Shown here in pieces: positions 1-10,325 of a stretch of DNA of 64,000 nt. Source of the DNA: Bacteroidales bacterium (GTDB lineage Bacteria; Bacteroidota; Bacteroidia; Bacteroidales; Bacteroidaceae). Location: positions 1 through 64,000 of the forward strand of contig JAQXZK010000069.1 in NCBI GenBank assembly GCA_029227175.1, given 5' to 3'. The translations under genes and the position numbers were made by a program. The notes beneath the pieces are model-generated. The model saw only the letters and a program-made list of their open reading frames with translations, was not told the DNA's origin and ran no database searches. Numbering within the stretch: the stretch's first letter is position 1; each line of letters begins with the position of its first letter.

Positions 1-60
1 AGACACTTTTTTAATGAAATCAAGAAAAAAATCACACCCAATCACACAACACACTGAATA

Positions 61-1842
61 TCAGTCTAACTTCAATACGGCTAAAAAAGCCTTCTGAGGA
101 ACTTCTACGTTTCCTATCTGTTTCATACGCTTCTTCCCACGCTTTTGTTTCTCCAACAATTTACGTTTTCGACTGACATCACCACCGTAACATTTTGCTG
201 TTACATCCTTACGAACGGCTTTGATTGTCTCACGTGCAATGATTTTGGCACCGATTGCAGCCTGAATTGCTATTTCAAATTGCTGTCTGGGAATTAAATC
301 CTTCAGTTTTTCGCACATGCGACATCCTAATTCGTATGCGTTATCAAAATGCGTCAGTGTACTTAAGGCGTCAACCGGCTCTCCGTTCAGCAAAATATCC
401 AGTTTGACAAGTTTTGAAGGTCGGAAGCCATTTGAATGATAATCAAACGACGCATATCCTTTAGATATGCTCTTCAATTTATCATAAAAATCTATCACTA
501 TTTCTCCCAAAGGCATATCATAATATATCTCCACCCGATTGCCCGATATATATTCCTGTTTCACCAGTTCTCCTCGTTTGCCAAGACAAAGGGTCATGAT
601 GGGACCTATATAATCTGTAGTCGTTATCACTGACGCCCTTATATAGGGTTCTTCTATGCGGTCTATCATGGTAGGATCAGGCATGCTACCCGGGTTATGC
701 ACCTCAAGCATATTTCCTTGTTTGTCATAGACATTATACGACACGTTCGGGACCGTCGTTATGACGTTCATATTAAACTCTCGGTCTAAACGTTCCTGTA
801 CGATTTCCATGTGCAACAGTCCTAAAAAACCACAGCGGAAGCCGAATCCAAGGGCTAAAGAAGATTCCGGTTGAAAGGTCAACGACGCATCGTTCAGCTG
901 CAATTTCTCCAAAGAAGAACGAAGATCCTCAAAATCCTCAGTCTCTATCGGATAAACCCCGGCAAATACCATCGGCTTTACTTCTTCAAAACCGTCAATG
1001 GCCTTGTCGCACGGATTGGCGATATGTGTAATCGTATCTCCGACTTTCACCTCTTTTGAAGTCTTTATACCGGAAATGATATACCCCACATCACCTGTAC
1101 GCAGTTCCTTACGCGGAATCATATCCATCTTCAGCACACCGATTTCATCGGCATCATACTCCTTGCCTGTATTGACGAATTTGACCTTATCACCGGTGCG
1201 TATCACGCCATTTTCAATTTTAAAATAGGCGATAATACCCCTGAACGAGTTAAATACTGAGTCAAAAATCAATGCCTGTAAAGGGGCATTTTCATCACCG
1301 TTCGGATAGGGTATCCGTTCAACCACTGCCTGAAGAATCTCGTCTACTCCCATACCCGTTTTACCGGATGCCCGGATAATTTCCTCTCTCTTGCATCCCA
1401 GCAGTTCTACAATCTCATCCTCCACTTCGTCAGGCATAGCACTTGGCATGTCGCATTTATTTATGACCGGGATTATCTCCAAATCGTGATCAATGGCCAT
1501 ATACAGGTTTGAGATTGTCTGTGCCTGTACACCCTGCGAAGCGTCGACAATCAACAATGCTCCCTCACATGCAGCAATAGAACGGGATACCTCGTAAGAG
1601 AAGTCCACGTGCCCCGGGGTGTCTATCAGATTCAAAATATACTTTTCACCCTTATACTCGTATTCCATCTGGATGGCATGGCTTTTGATGGTTATACCGC
1701 GCTCTCGCTCCAAATCCATATCGTCCAGCATCTGACCTTCCGTTATCTGTATAGTGTGCGTATATTCGAGCAATCGGTCTGCAAGCGTGGACTTTCCGTG
1801 GTCAATATGAGCAATGATGCAAAAGTTTCGTATATTCTTCAT
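61..1842 (-). CDS. lepA: Elongation factor 4 (LepA), GTPase
   Basis: 593 aa; [40 protein letters not shown] and the LepA C-terminal [24 protein letters not shown]. Confidence 0.98.
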   Translation of the reverse strand: MKNIRNFCIIAHIDHGKSTLADRLLEYTHTIQITEGQMLDDMDLERERGITIKSHAIQMEYEYKGEKYILNLIDTPGHVDFSYEVSRSIAACEGALLIVDASQGVQAQTISNLYMAIDHDLEIIPVINKCDMPSAMPDEVEDEIVELLGCKREEIIRASGKTGMGVDEILQAVVERIPYPNGDENAPLQALIFDSVFNSFRGIIAYFKIENGVIRTGDKVKFVNTGKEYDADEIGVLKMDMIPRKELRTGDVGYIISGIKTSKEVKVGDTITHIANPCDKAIDGFEEVKPMVFAGVYPIETEDFEDLRSSLEKLQLNDASLTFQPESSLALGFGFRCGFLGLLHMEIVQERLDREFNMNVITTVPNVSYNVYDKQGNMLEVHNPGSMPDPTMIDRIEEPYIRASVITTTDYIGPIMTLCLGKRGELVKQEYISGNRVEIYYDMPLGEIVIDFYDKLKSISKGYASFDYHSNGFRPSKLVKLDILLNGEPVDALSTLTHFDNAYELGCRMCEKLKDLIPRQQFEIAIQAAIGAKIIARETIKAVRKDVTAKCYGGDVSRKRKLLEKQKRGKKRMKQIGNVEVPQKAFLAVLKLD

Positions 1843-1962
1843 GGAGCATTTTCTTTCTTAATTTGGGTGCAAAGGTATATTTTTTTCCAAACACTCACAA
1901 CCATCTATTCATCTACCTTAATATACAATATGCTGACGTTTGGTAGTAGCTGTTCCTGCCTG

Positions 1963-2829
1963 TTAATCGGTCTTTCGCATTCTGAAATCTTTTGGTGACG
2001 CCCCTACATACTGCTTGAAATATTTGCCAAAAAAAGACTGGGTGGAGAAATTCATATGCTCGGCTATTTCCTTGATGCTCATATCTGAGTTTTTCAATAA
2101 TTGCTTAGACTCTGTTATCACCATCTGTACAATCCAGTGCAACGCACTCTTGCCCGACTTCTCCTTAATAACACACGAGAAATAGCGGGGGGCCATCTGC
2201 TGTAGAGCAGCATAGAATGTCACATCACGCTCTTGACGATAATATTTAAGCAGGTCTATCATAAACCTCTGATATACTACATCCTTCTTTGTCTGAGGCT
2301 GTGCCTGTGCCGGCTGACTAGCATAATACATATTAAAAAACTCATATATCAGCATCTCTGCCATAGAATTAAGCATTCTTTCCTGGATATACACCTGCAT
2401 CGGACTGACCTGTCCTGCCGTATTCACCTCTTCTATTCTGCGAGCATACCATAAGGCTATTTTCTCCAGATAATCAAATTGCTGTTGGGCCAGGGAGAAA
2501 AATGGTTCATCCCGAAACTTCATAATTTCCTCGGCACTAATCACCTTGTTTATCATCGGCAACACCTGCTGCATGTCCGCCTCTGCCATGATGCTATCTG
2601 ACAGGTGATTTTTGTAAATCAGTCGCACCGACATTGAGGGCGTGAAAAAGAAGGCTTCTCCTCTGGTCAATCTGTAAACCCGCCCACTTAGTTCAACCTC
2701 CATCTCTCCTCGGCGACACATAAAGACTCCGATTTTTTCTTGAGCAGAGTATCTCCTCTCTATTTCTGTTATTGACTGTGCTCCCTGCACGACTTTCAAT
2801 ATAGGTGTTATTTTCTCTAAAATAGACAT
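1963..2829 (-). CDS. AraC-family transcriptional regulator
   Basis: C-terminal HTH (SDMSIKEIAEHMNFSTQSFFGKYFKQYVGASPKDFRM); start at MSILEK preferred over the longer ORF to 2883. Confidence 0.88.
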   Translation of the reverse strand: MSILEKITPILKVVQGAQSITEIERRYSAQEKIGVFMCRRGEMEVELSGRVYRLTRGEAFFFTPSMSVRLIYKNHLSDSIMAEADMQQVLPMINKVISAEEIMKFRDEPFFSLAQQQFDYLEKIALWYARRIEEVNTAGQVSPMQVYIQERMLNSMAEMLIYEFFNMYYASQPAQAQPQTKKDVVYQRFMIDLLKYYRQERDVTFYAALQQMAPRYFSCVIKEKSGKSALHWIVQMVITESKQLLKNSDMSIKEIAEHMNFSTQSFFGKYFKQYVGASPKDFRMRKTD

Positions 2830-3066
2830 CGTTAACGGATTTATACCTGCAAAATAAAAGTAAATCCACGAAAGAAACATCATTTCACTACCTAAACTTT
2901 TGCAACGGGAACCTCAATCGAAGGCATAGCGAGCTCTGTCGAGATGGAGAAGGAAGCAAGATAGTACGAAAAGAGAAAAAAATAGGATGGAAAGCCTCTG
3001 ACTCAGACTACCAAAGAACCTATCTGCTGTCTATTGACCGACCTGAGTTTAATTTTATTTAAAAAG

Positions 3067-3095
3067 ATTCTAAATTATTCTTCTCTATTTAGAAT
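3067..3095. promoter_or_regulatory. Inverted repeat ATTCTAAAT-N11-ATTTAGAAT, candidate operator of feoAB
   Basis: Perfect 9-bp arms directly upstream of a TAnnTTTG -7 element (3101-3108). Confidence 0.5.
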
Positions 3096-3100
3096 ATGTC

Positions 3101-3108
3101 TACCTTTG
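3101..3108 (+). promoter_or_regulatory. Bacteroidetes-type -7 promoter element (TACCTTTG) for feoAB
   Basis: Match to TAnnTTTG, 32 bp upstream of the feoAB ATG. Confidence 0.6.
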
Positions 3109-3139
3109 CAGCTCAATATAAAAAATAAGGAGTGATGTT

Positions 3140-5692
3140 ATGAAATTGTCGGAATTGAAAACAGGAGAAACCGGTGTCATCGTGAAGGTATTGGGACACG
3201 GGGGATTTCGGAAACGTATTGTAGAAATGGGGTTCATCAAAGGCAAGAAAGTTGAAGCCGTATTGAATGCCCCTTTACAAGACCCTGTCAAGTATAAACT
3301 GATGGGCTATGAGATTTCACTTCGTCACAGTGAGGCCGAACGAATCGAGATTCTCTCTTTAAAGGAAGCTAAAGCGTTGGAAGAGAGTAATCCGACCCCT
3401 CTTGAGTTCACCGAGGAGCAACCCTTGGATTGCGGGAACGACTGCGAGATGACTGAGAAACAGCTTCACGATGTTGCTCTGCGCAAGCGCAGGACCATCA
3501 ACGTAGCACTGGTGGGCAACCCCAACTGCGGCAAGACCTCGTTGTTCAATTTTGCATCCGGCGCTCACGAGCACGTGGGCAACTACTCTGGTGTCACTGT
3601 TGACGCGAAAGTCGGACACGCCTCCTTTGAAGGCTACGACTTCAACATTGTCGATCTTCCCGGCACTTACTCATTGTCGGCCTACAGCCCCGAAGAACTC
3701 TACGTTCGTAAAGAAATCATCGAGAAAGAACTGGATGTAATTATCAACGTCATTGACTCAAGCAACTTGGAGCGGAATCTTTACCTGACGGCTCAACTTG
3801 TAGACATGAACCTGCGTGTAGTCTGTGCCTTGAACATGTTTGACGAGTTCAAGCTCCGGGGAGACAAATGCGACCTCTACCGTTTGGGACAACTGTTCGG
3901 TATACCCATGATTCCAACCTCTTTCAAAAGCGGAAAAGGCGTCGACCTTCTTTTCCACATCATCATCAATATGTATGAAGGGCTGGACTTTATCGACAAA
4001 GATGGGAACATTAATCCGGAAGTAGCCCAGGACATTCAGAATTGGCACAAAAACTACGAAATGAAATATGGCGGGCATCACGAAGAAGACTATGCTCACG
4101 GAACACGCCCCAACAACAGTGTGGCACGTCACATTCACCTGAATCACGGCAAAGCCATTGAGATGGCTATCGACAATATCAAATCTCTGATTGCCCAAAA
4201 CCAAATTCTGCGCGCCAAATACTCGACCCGTTTTTTTGCCATCAAACTGCTGGAGAACGACACAGATATTCTACAAGAAGTCAATCAACTGCCGAACGCT
4301 GCCGAGATACTATCCACCCGCGACAAGGAAGCAGCACGTATTCAGGAAGAATTTCAGGTTGATGCCGAGACAGCAATCATGAATGCCAAATACGGCTTCA
4401 TACATGGTGCTTTACAGGAAGCCATGTACGAGGAGGGACACGAGAATGACATCTACCAAATGACCCACTTCATCGACCGTATCATCACCTACAAGTACCT
4501 TGGATTTCCCATCTTCTTTTTCATACTCTACATCATGTTCCAGGCCACCTTCTCGCTGGGGCAGTACCCCATGGACTGGATTGAGGCCGGTGTTGAACGT
4601 TTGAGCAGTCTCATCACGAGCACACTGCCCGATGGCATACTAAAGGACATGCTTATTGATGGTGTCATTGGCGGAGTGGGTTCTGTCATCGTATTTTTGC
4701 CACAGATTCTCATCCTTTACGCCTTTATCTCCTACATGGAGGATAGCGGCTACATGGCACGTGCCGCCTTCATCATGGACAAACTGATGCACAAGATGGG
4801 ACTTCACGGAAAGTCCTTCATTCCACTGATTATGGGGTTCGGCTGCAATGTACCGGCAGTCATGGCTACCCGAACCATAGAAAGCCGACGCTCGCGACTT
4901 ATCACCATGCTCATCCTGCCCATGATGAGTTGTTCGGCGCGTCTGCCTGTCTATATCATGATTACTGGTACCTTCTTTGCCGCCCGCTACCAGTCAACCA
5001 TCATGATTTCGCTTTACGTGATAGGCATGGTCATGTCTATCATCGTCAGCCGCATACTCAGCAAGTGGGTCATCAAGGGAGAGGACATACCCTTTGTCAT
5101 GGAACTGCCTCCCTACCGTTTCCCGACAGCCAAGGCCATCCTACGTCACACCTGGGAGAAAGGCAAGCAATACCTGAAAAAGATGGGCGGCATCATTTTG
5201 GTGGCAAGTATACTCATCTGGGCATTGGGATATTTCCCGCATAATAGCGAGCTGACACCTCCACAGCAGAAAGAACAGAGCTACATCGGGCACATTGGCA
5301 AAGCCATCGAACCGATATTCCGTCCCTGCGGCTTTAACTGGAAGCTCGACGTCGGTCTAGTTGCAGGCATTGGGGCTAAAGAAATCATAGCCTCCACCAT
5401 CGGAGTGCTGTATGCCGGCGAGGAAGATTTGGGGAACGATGATGAGAACCCTGCAACCATCGATAAATACCAGGACATGCGCCAGAAAATGAGTGCCGAC
5501 GGCATTACCCCACTCTCGGCCATCAGCTTTCTGCTTTTCCTCTTGTTCTATTTCCCCTGCATCGCCACCCTTGCAGCCATCAAACAAGAATCGGGCAGTT
5601 TGAAATGGACCACCGTAGCAGCCTTCTACACCACCGCACTTGCTTGGTGCCTTTCAACCATCGTTTACCAAGTGGGCAGTCTGTTCGTCTAA
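3140..5692 (+). CDS. feoB: Fused FeoA-FeoB ferrous iron transporter
   Basis: 850 aa; N-terminal FeoA SH3-like domain, G domain GNPNCGKTSLFN / DLPGTYSL, GYMARAAFIMD and multiple TM segments. Confidence 0.97.
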   Translation: MKLSELKTGETGVIVKVLGHGGFRKRIVEMGFIKGKKVEAVLNAPLQDPVKYKLMGYEISLRHSEAERIEILSLKEAKALEESNPTPLEFTEEQPLDCGNDCEMTEKQLHDVALRKRRTINVALVGNPNCGKTSLFNFASGAHEHVGNYSGVTVDAKVGHASFEGYDFNIVDLPGTYSLSAYSPEELYVRKEIIEKELDVIINVIDSSNLERNLYLTAQLVDMNLRVVCALNMFDEFKLRGDKCDLYRLGQLFGIPMIPTSFKSGKGVDLLFHIIINMYEGLDFIDKDGNINPEVAQDIQNWHKNYEMKYGGHHEEDYAHGTRPNNSVARHIHLNHGKAIEMAIDNIKSLIAQNQILRAKYSTRFFAIKLLENDTDILQEVNQLPNAAEILSTRDKEAARIQEEFQVDAETAIMNAKYGFIHGALQEAMYEEGHENDIYQMTHFIDRIITYKYLGFPIFFFILYIMFQATFSLGQYPMDWIEAGVERLSSLITSTLPDGILKDMLIDGVIGGVGSVIVFLPQILILYAFISYMEDSGYMARAAFIMDKLMHKMGLHGKSFIPLIMGFGCNVPAVMATRTIESRRSRLITMLILPMMSCSARLPVYIMITGTFFAARYQSTIMISLYVIGMVMSIIVSRILSKWVIKGEDIPFVMELPPYRFPTAKAILRHTWEKGKQYLKKMGGIILVASILIWALGYFPHNSELTPPQQKEQSYIGHIGKAIEPIFRPCGFNWKLDVGLVAGIGAKEIIASTIGVLYAGEEDLGNDDENPATIDKYQDMRQKMSADGITPLSAISFLLFLLFYFPCIATLAAIKQESGSLKWTTVAAFYTTALAWCLSTIVYQVGSLFV

Positions 5693-5704
5693 TTTCCATT
5701 CCCC

Positions 5705-5878
5705 ATGCATTTCATCACAACACACTGGCAATGGATTGTAGTAGGCCTCACCCTACTGCTCTGTGTCTGTCTATCCATACGTTACATCGCACGATTACTG
5801 TCCTCCTCCAAAAGTTCGGCTTGTGCATCCTGCACCACGCCATGTCCACTTAAACCCAAATGTCCGATTCAAGGTTAA
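5705..5878 (+). CDS. Small FeoB-associated Cys-rich membrane protein (57 aa)
   Basis: Manual translation MHFITTHWQWIVVGLTLLLCVCLSIRYIARLLSSSKSSACASCTTPCPLKPKCPIQG; one TM plus Cys-rich tail, 12 bp after feoB. Shorter than the ORF-track cutoff. Confidence 0.75.
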   Translation: MHFITTHWQWIVVGLTLLLCVCLSIRYIARLLSSSKSSACASCTTPCPLKPKCPIQG

Positions 5879-6062
5879 ATTGTATTGTGGAAATTCAATG
5901 TGAATTACGAGTTACGGTTATGCTGTTTTTCAGTATTGACCGAATTGGGTAAAAAACACCCGAGAGAGGAAATCAACTGCCGAACAGTCCGTCAATGCTC
6001 CGAAAAAACAAAAAAACAGCAGAAAAAGTGCGGAGAATAGTTGTTGTTTCAAAATATAGCCT

Positions 6063-6070
6063 TATATTTG
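6063..6070 (+). promoter_or_regulatory. -7 promoter element (TATATTTG) for tRNA-Cys
   Basis: TAnnTTTG match 28 bp upstream of the tRNA. Confidence 0.6.
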
Positions 6071-6097
6071 CAGTCACAAATCGAAAGAAATGTAACT

Positions 6098-6169
6098 GGT
6101 ACCTTGGATGAGTGGCTTAGTCACCGGTCTGCAAAACCGCTTACACCCGTTCGAATCGGGTAGGTACCT
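6098..6169 (+). tRNA. tRNA-Cys (GCA)
   Basis: Cloverleaf: acceptor GGTACCT/AGGTACC, anticodon arm CGGTctgcaaaACCG, T arm ACCCGttcgaatCGGGT, discriminator U73 typical of tRNA-Cys. Confidence 0.95.
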
Positions 6170-6176
6170 CAACCCA

Positions 6177-6216
6177 GAAAAGGAGTTGCCCCGCACAGGA
6201 CAGCTCCTTTTCTATT
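6177..6216 (+). terminator. Probable intrinsic terminator after tRNA-Cys
   Basis: GAAAAGGAG...CTCCTTTTC stem followed by a T-rich stretch. Confidence 0.55.
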
Positions 6217-6377
6217 TCCCTTTCTTCGGCTCAGTAGATATTTAGGCTCAGTAGATATTTTTGCAATATGTCTCTTTTGCGCTGTGGCGTTTCCAATTTT
6301 GCGTTTACTTTCAGTTTTCAAGCATCCCGAAAAAGTCGCAGGAAGCAGATTCTCTTTTCCTTCCATGGACGTACAAA

Positions 6378-6425
6378 GAAAAAAAGAGAAGGTGCGCCAG
6401 CTGTGGGTTGCACCCTCTCTCTTTC
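6378..6425 (-). terminator. Intrinsic terminator of the 6490-8091 gene
   Basis: Minus strand GGTGCAaCCCA...TGGcGCACC stem followed by TTCTCTTTTTTTC. Confidence 0.6.
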
Positions 6426-6489
6426 TTCTTGTGATTTTATTTAACGGTTGGTCGCAAGACCAGAGTGTTTATTTTTTCTTTCAGGGTTG

Positions 6490-8091
6490 TCAGAAGCGGA
6501 AACCTACTGTCATCATCACCTTATGGCGATTGTTGGTAATCCTGACGGCCTCGGGCACCTCAATGACGTCGGCCGTATTTTCGTTGTAGAACGGATAGAA
6601 ATCGCCCTTCTGGAGGTCGTACTTGTAGGCCAGGTCCACATACACGTTACCACTTCTGTACCCCGTTCCAAGGGTAAGCGTGTTCAGGTGGTGCGTATTC
6701 AGGAAGTCTGTGTCCGTATTGATTGAGTTCAGCGGGAGATACTTCACAGCTGTCTGGCTGTTGTAAATGGCAGACTGATAGTTGTATCCGGCACGGATGG
6801 CAAACTGAGACATCGGTTTGAATTCGGCACCTACTCGGAAGGCATTCACGTGCTTCAGACAGTTCTTCACCTCGCTGTTTTCTGTGCCGAACGGTGCAGC
6901 ATAACCGTCTTCGTCAAAGAATTTCATGGATTTGTAGTCCTTGTACTCATATTCTGCGTCCAGCGCAAACTGTCGTCCTACAGTGAGTCCCGTGCTCACG
7001 TTGAAGAGCCAAGGGGTGCGCAGGTGGAAGGAGCGTTCCATGTCTCTGTTGCCCAGTTCCTCGTAAGTATCCACCGTGTGGGAGGTTGTCTCTGTGTCGG
7101 TAGGCAAGTCAAAGACGTCAGACGTTATAGCAGCTCCCGTGGTATAAGTCAGATTATAGAACGTAGGGGTATGGACAGCGAAACCCAACTTCAGAGGAGC
7201 CTCTTCAAACGGCCGTACTATCATACCAAACTTGGCGTCAATGCCCTGTCCGTCCAGGCTGTTGTAACTCTCGAGCACATAGCCCTCTGCCGAGTTATTC
7301 CAATCCTCATCGTAGTAAGAGTATTTCCGGTAGTTCACGTCATGCGCCGAGAGAGTGAGACCGAAATAGAAACGGTCGTTGGTATTGAAGGCCACGTTGA
7401 AGTTATACTCGTCCATGCTTCCGCGCTCAACCGACCGGAACTCCCTCATATAGGCATTCGTGCCTGCCTTGCTGGTATAGTAGCCGGAGTTGTCAAAATC
7501 CGTGATGTAGGCGTCATAACCCAAGGCTGAGAGCCAGCCTATATTATTGTTCGTATAGTGATTCCCCTTATCCCAGTCATCACCCTTGAGACCGTCAGAC
7601 AAAGAGGCCATGAGAAAAGACTGTGAGAGTCCGCCCAGAACAAACTTACCATTCCCCGCCATCGAGGTGTTCTTGTAGAAATTCTTAGACTTACGGTAAC
7701 TGAATCCAAAGTTCGCATAGCGCAAAGGGGTTCGCTCGCCTATCTTGGCTGCAATCACCACTCCGGCATTGTCCAACGTGAAGCGATACTTGTTTGCCGA
7801 GGATTGCGTTCCCGCAAAGTTCTGAGACGTACTGTTGACATTGTAACCCATGGTGAAGGCAATATCGTTGTTGCGATAGATGCCTATACCGGCCGGATTG
7901 GTTGACATGGTCGAGATGTCGCCACCAAGCGCACTCATCGCCCCGCCCATGCCGACAAAGCGTGCCGTACCGTTGATATCCTTGTCTGCTACATTGACGG
8001 CATCATACACCGTCTGTGCCTGAATCAGGAGCGAGCAGGAAACAAAAGCCATTGAGGATAATATTCTTTTCATAATCGTGTTGGTTTTCAT
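6490..8091 (-). CDS. OmpP1/FadL (Toluene_X)-like outer membrane protein
   Basis: 533 aa; signal peptide, ARFVGMGGAMSALGGDISTMSTNPAGIGIYR N-terminal hallmark, beta-barrel pattern ending in aromatic F. Confidence 0.85.
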   Translation of the reverse strand: MKTNTIMKRILSSMAFVSCSLLIQAQTVYDAVNVADKDINGTARFVGMGGAMSALGGDISTMSTNPAGIGIYRNNDIAFTMGYNVNSTSQNFAGTQSSANKYRFTLDNAGVVIAAKIGERTPLRYANFGFSYRKSKNFYKNTSMAGNGKFVLGGLSQSFLMASLSDGLKGDDWDKGNHYTNNNIGWLSALGYDAYITDFDNSGYYTSKAGTNAYMREFRSVERGSMDEYNFNVAFNTNDRFYFGLTLSAHDVNYRKYSYYDEDWNNSAEGYVLESYNSLDGQGIDAKFGMIVRPFEEAPLKLGFAVHTPTFYNLTYTTGAAITSDVFDLPTDTETTSHTVDTYEELGNRDMERSFHLRTPWLFNVSTGLTVGRQFALDAEYEYKDYKSMKFFDEDGYAAPFGTENSEVKNCLKHVNAFRVGAEFKPMSQFAIRAGYNYQSAIYNSQTAVKYLPLNSINTDTDFLNTHHLNTLTLGTGYRSGNVYVDLAYKYDLQKGDFYPFYNENTADVIEVPEAVRITNNRHKVMMTVGFRF

Positions 8092-8148
8092 TTTTTACAT
8101 CATTTTCTTTCTCGTTTAGACTGTCATCATGCATTGCCTCTCTGCCCG

Positions 8149-9573
8149 TCAACGACGGCCGCCACTGCTACGCTGGGAACTACCTCCCCCACCAAAGCTG
8201 CGGGAACCACCGCCGCCAAAGCTTGACGAACCGCCTGAAAAGCTACGCGAACTGCTACCGCTTGAGAAACTTCGTGAGGAGTTTCCGCTGCCATACGAGC
8301 GTGTTGTCGAACTGCTGCCGCCTGTGTAACTGCGTTCACGTGTCGTAGACGAGCCACGGCTGAAGGTGCTACTGCCGCTCCTGCCACTCTCTCCAGATAC
8401 GCTACGTGACGAACGGGTATATGACTCACCTCTTTCTGCCGCACCTGTACTGCTCGGACGGGTAAAACTACTGCGTCCTGTACCGGTCCCAGCGGTACTC
8501 CGCGTACTGCTCGGACGGTTATAGCTGCTACGTCCATTTGCCGTACCACTGCCCAGGCCGTTTTCGTCTGCCGTACGCGAGCTTACTACACGGCGAATCT
8601 GACTGTTGCTGCGTATGCCGACTGCCTGACTGCGTTCACCACTGGCTGTACTCTGTGAGGAGCGTGTAGAGACGGAACTGCGTGTGCTTGATGAGCGGCT
8701 CACTACTCCACGACCGTTGTTTCCCTGCTGCCCCCGGGTAGCTACCCCACCCCGAGTCGTAATCGAGTTGCGCGTTGCCAAGGATGGCCGGTTGGTTGCC
8801 ACGTTCCAGTTGTGGTTCCAGCCTCCCCAATGGTGAGGATGATGCCAGCCCCAGCCACCGAAGTGTCCATGCCAGCCTATGCTCCAGCCGCCACCATACC
8901 AACCTATGCTCCAGCCACTATACCAGGGGCTGTACCACGGGCTGTACCAGCTGCTCCACCCCCAGAACGGAGTGTGCCAGTTAAAGCGCCAGTCCCAATA
9001 CAGACGATTCATAGATGTCGGGAAGACGTAGGCGTACATGTCGTCATAATAGACATTCCACTCATAGCCCAAGAAAGCACCGGAGACGATATCCCAGTAC
9101 AAGGGGCTGCTGATGGCAACCGCATAACGCGGATTCCGGAATCGAATCAGACGCGTAGCATACTCATAGTCGCTGTCCGTCCCGTCAAAATCCCGCTGCC
9201 ACTCTCCCCGGAGGTCTGAGTCTTCACGCTCGTCCACGTAGAGCGTGTCGTTCTCCTGCGAGAAATCATACTGGCGTGAGGAGTAACGACGGTTATAGGA
9301 ATCTTCATCCTGCACGACCTTCTTCTTGCGGTCACGCACCACCACCGTACGGGGAGAGGCGTCAGCCTGCTCCACCACCCTCTCACGGGTATCGTCGGCC
9401 TCATCACTGTCGACGTGATTCTCGGAGGCAACCGTTTGCCGGGAATCCTCCTTGACAATCACGGCAGTTTTCTTCTTGGGCGTATAGTACATGTCGTCAT
9501 CTATGCGCTGAGCTTGCAGTGTCATCATGGGTATCATCACTGCCAACCATGACAAAAGAGCTATTCTTTTCAT
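8149..9573 (-). CDS. Secreted low-complexity protein: Trp/Gly/His-rich core and Ser/Gly/Arg-rich tail
   Basis: ORF to 9672; start placed at MKRIALLSWLAVMIPMMTLQAQ signal peptide. Confidence 0.8.
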   Translation of the reverse strand: MKRIALLSWLAVMIPMMTLQAQRIDDDMYYTPKKKTAVIVKEDSRQTVASENHVDSDEADDTRERVVEQADASPRTVVVRDRKKKVVQDEDSYNRRYSSRQYDFSQENDTLYVDEREDSDLRGEWQRDFDGTDSDYEYATRLIRFRNPRYAVAISSPLYWDIVSGAFLGYEWNVYYDDMYAYVFPTSMNRLYWDWRFNWHTPFWGWSSWYSPWYSPWYSGWSIGWYGGGWSIGWHGHFGGWGWHHPHHWGGWNHNWNVATNRPSLATRNSITTRGGVATRGQQGNNGRGVVSRSSSTRSSVSTRSSQSTASGERSQAVGIRSNSQIRRVVSSRTADENGLGSGTANGRSSYNRPSSTRSTAGTGTGRSSFTRPSSTGAAERGESYTRSSRSVSGESGRSGSSTFSRGSSTTRERSYTGGSSSTTRSYGSGNSSRSFSSGSSSRSFSGGSSSFGGGGSRSFGGGGSSQRSSGGRR

Positions 9574-9836
9574 ATTCTGTAATTTATTTTTGTTTGATTG
9601 GTTTATCTGTGGCACATCCAGCGTTATGCTGATTAACCAATACAAAAATAAAAGGAGAATTACATCCGCCAAAGGATAAATTCCCCAAAACGAAATAGGG
9701 ATTTTCCTAAAAGATTTCCTCCGGGAAACTCTACCCTCTCCTAAGCATTCGGTAAAGCAAGATAAATCTGTTGCTTCCTTTTCTCGTCCTTGCCCCTTTT
9801 ATTTGGATCCCTTTCTTATCTAAAAAAAATGGGACT

Positions 9837-9880
9837 TACTTGGGAGGTACTTGGGAGGAACATGGGAGGTACTTCCCGCC
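9837..9880. repeat. 11-bp tandem repeat (tacttgggagg x2, aacatgggagg, partial tacttcccgcc)
   Basis: Direct reading; exact 11-bp period. Confidence 0.85.
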
Positions 9881-10238
9881 GTGTGTAGACCGAAAGAGAT
9901 ATCCTCCCTAAGCGTAATTGTAACCTGTAACCGATATTGATTTTTCCCTTTGACATATAAGGGCGTACACGAAAATTATAACCCTTCAACCCAAATCGGT
10001 CATTAGAACGCAGATAAGTTCTCCCTGCGCTGGAGTCAGATGCTTTCTAATCCGTATTCACCTCTCCGGCCATCTTGCTTCCCATTCAGATTGAGTTTCT
10101 ATACTTCTTGAGGACTAATCTGCTTTCTGACATTGAACTGAAGAAAGCAGATTATGTACCTGTATTGCTGTACCCATTCCTTTTTTCATTTTTCTTTACA
10201 ATGAGGGATTTGCGAGAAGGACATTCCAGTATAAACAG

Positions 10239-10284
10239 AAAAAAAATCATGTTAAGTATCTGTCACGAAGATACTTAACATGAT
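10239..10284 (-). terminator. Intrinsic terminator of cstA
   Basis: 16-bp perfect stem ATCATGTTAAGTATCT-gtcacga-AGATACTTAACATGAT, followed on the minus strand by a T7 tract. Confidence 0.8.
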
Positions 10285-10325
10285 CCTGAAAGATTGTTTA
10301 TAGAACTTTTACATTCCCTATCGGA

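Noticed and set aside
6098-6169. tRNA-Cys as an attachment site for an integrated element
   Set aside because: No integrase, tRNA 3'-end duplication or phage/ICE genes on either side.
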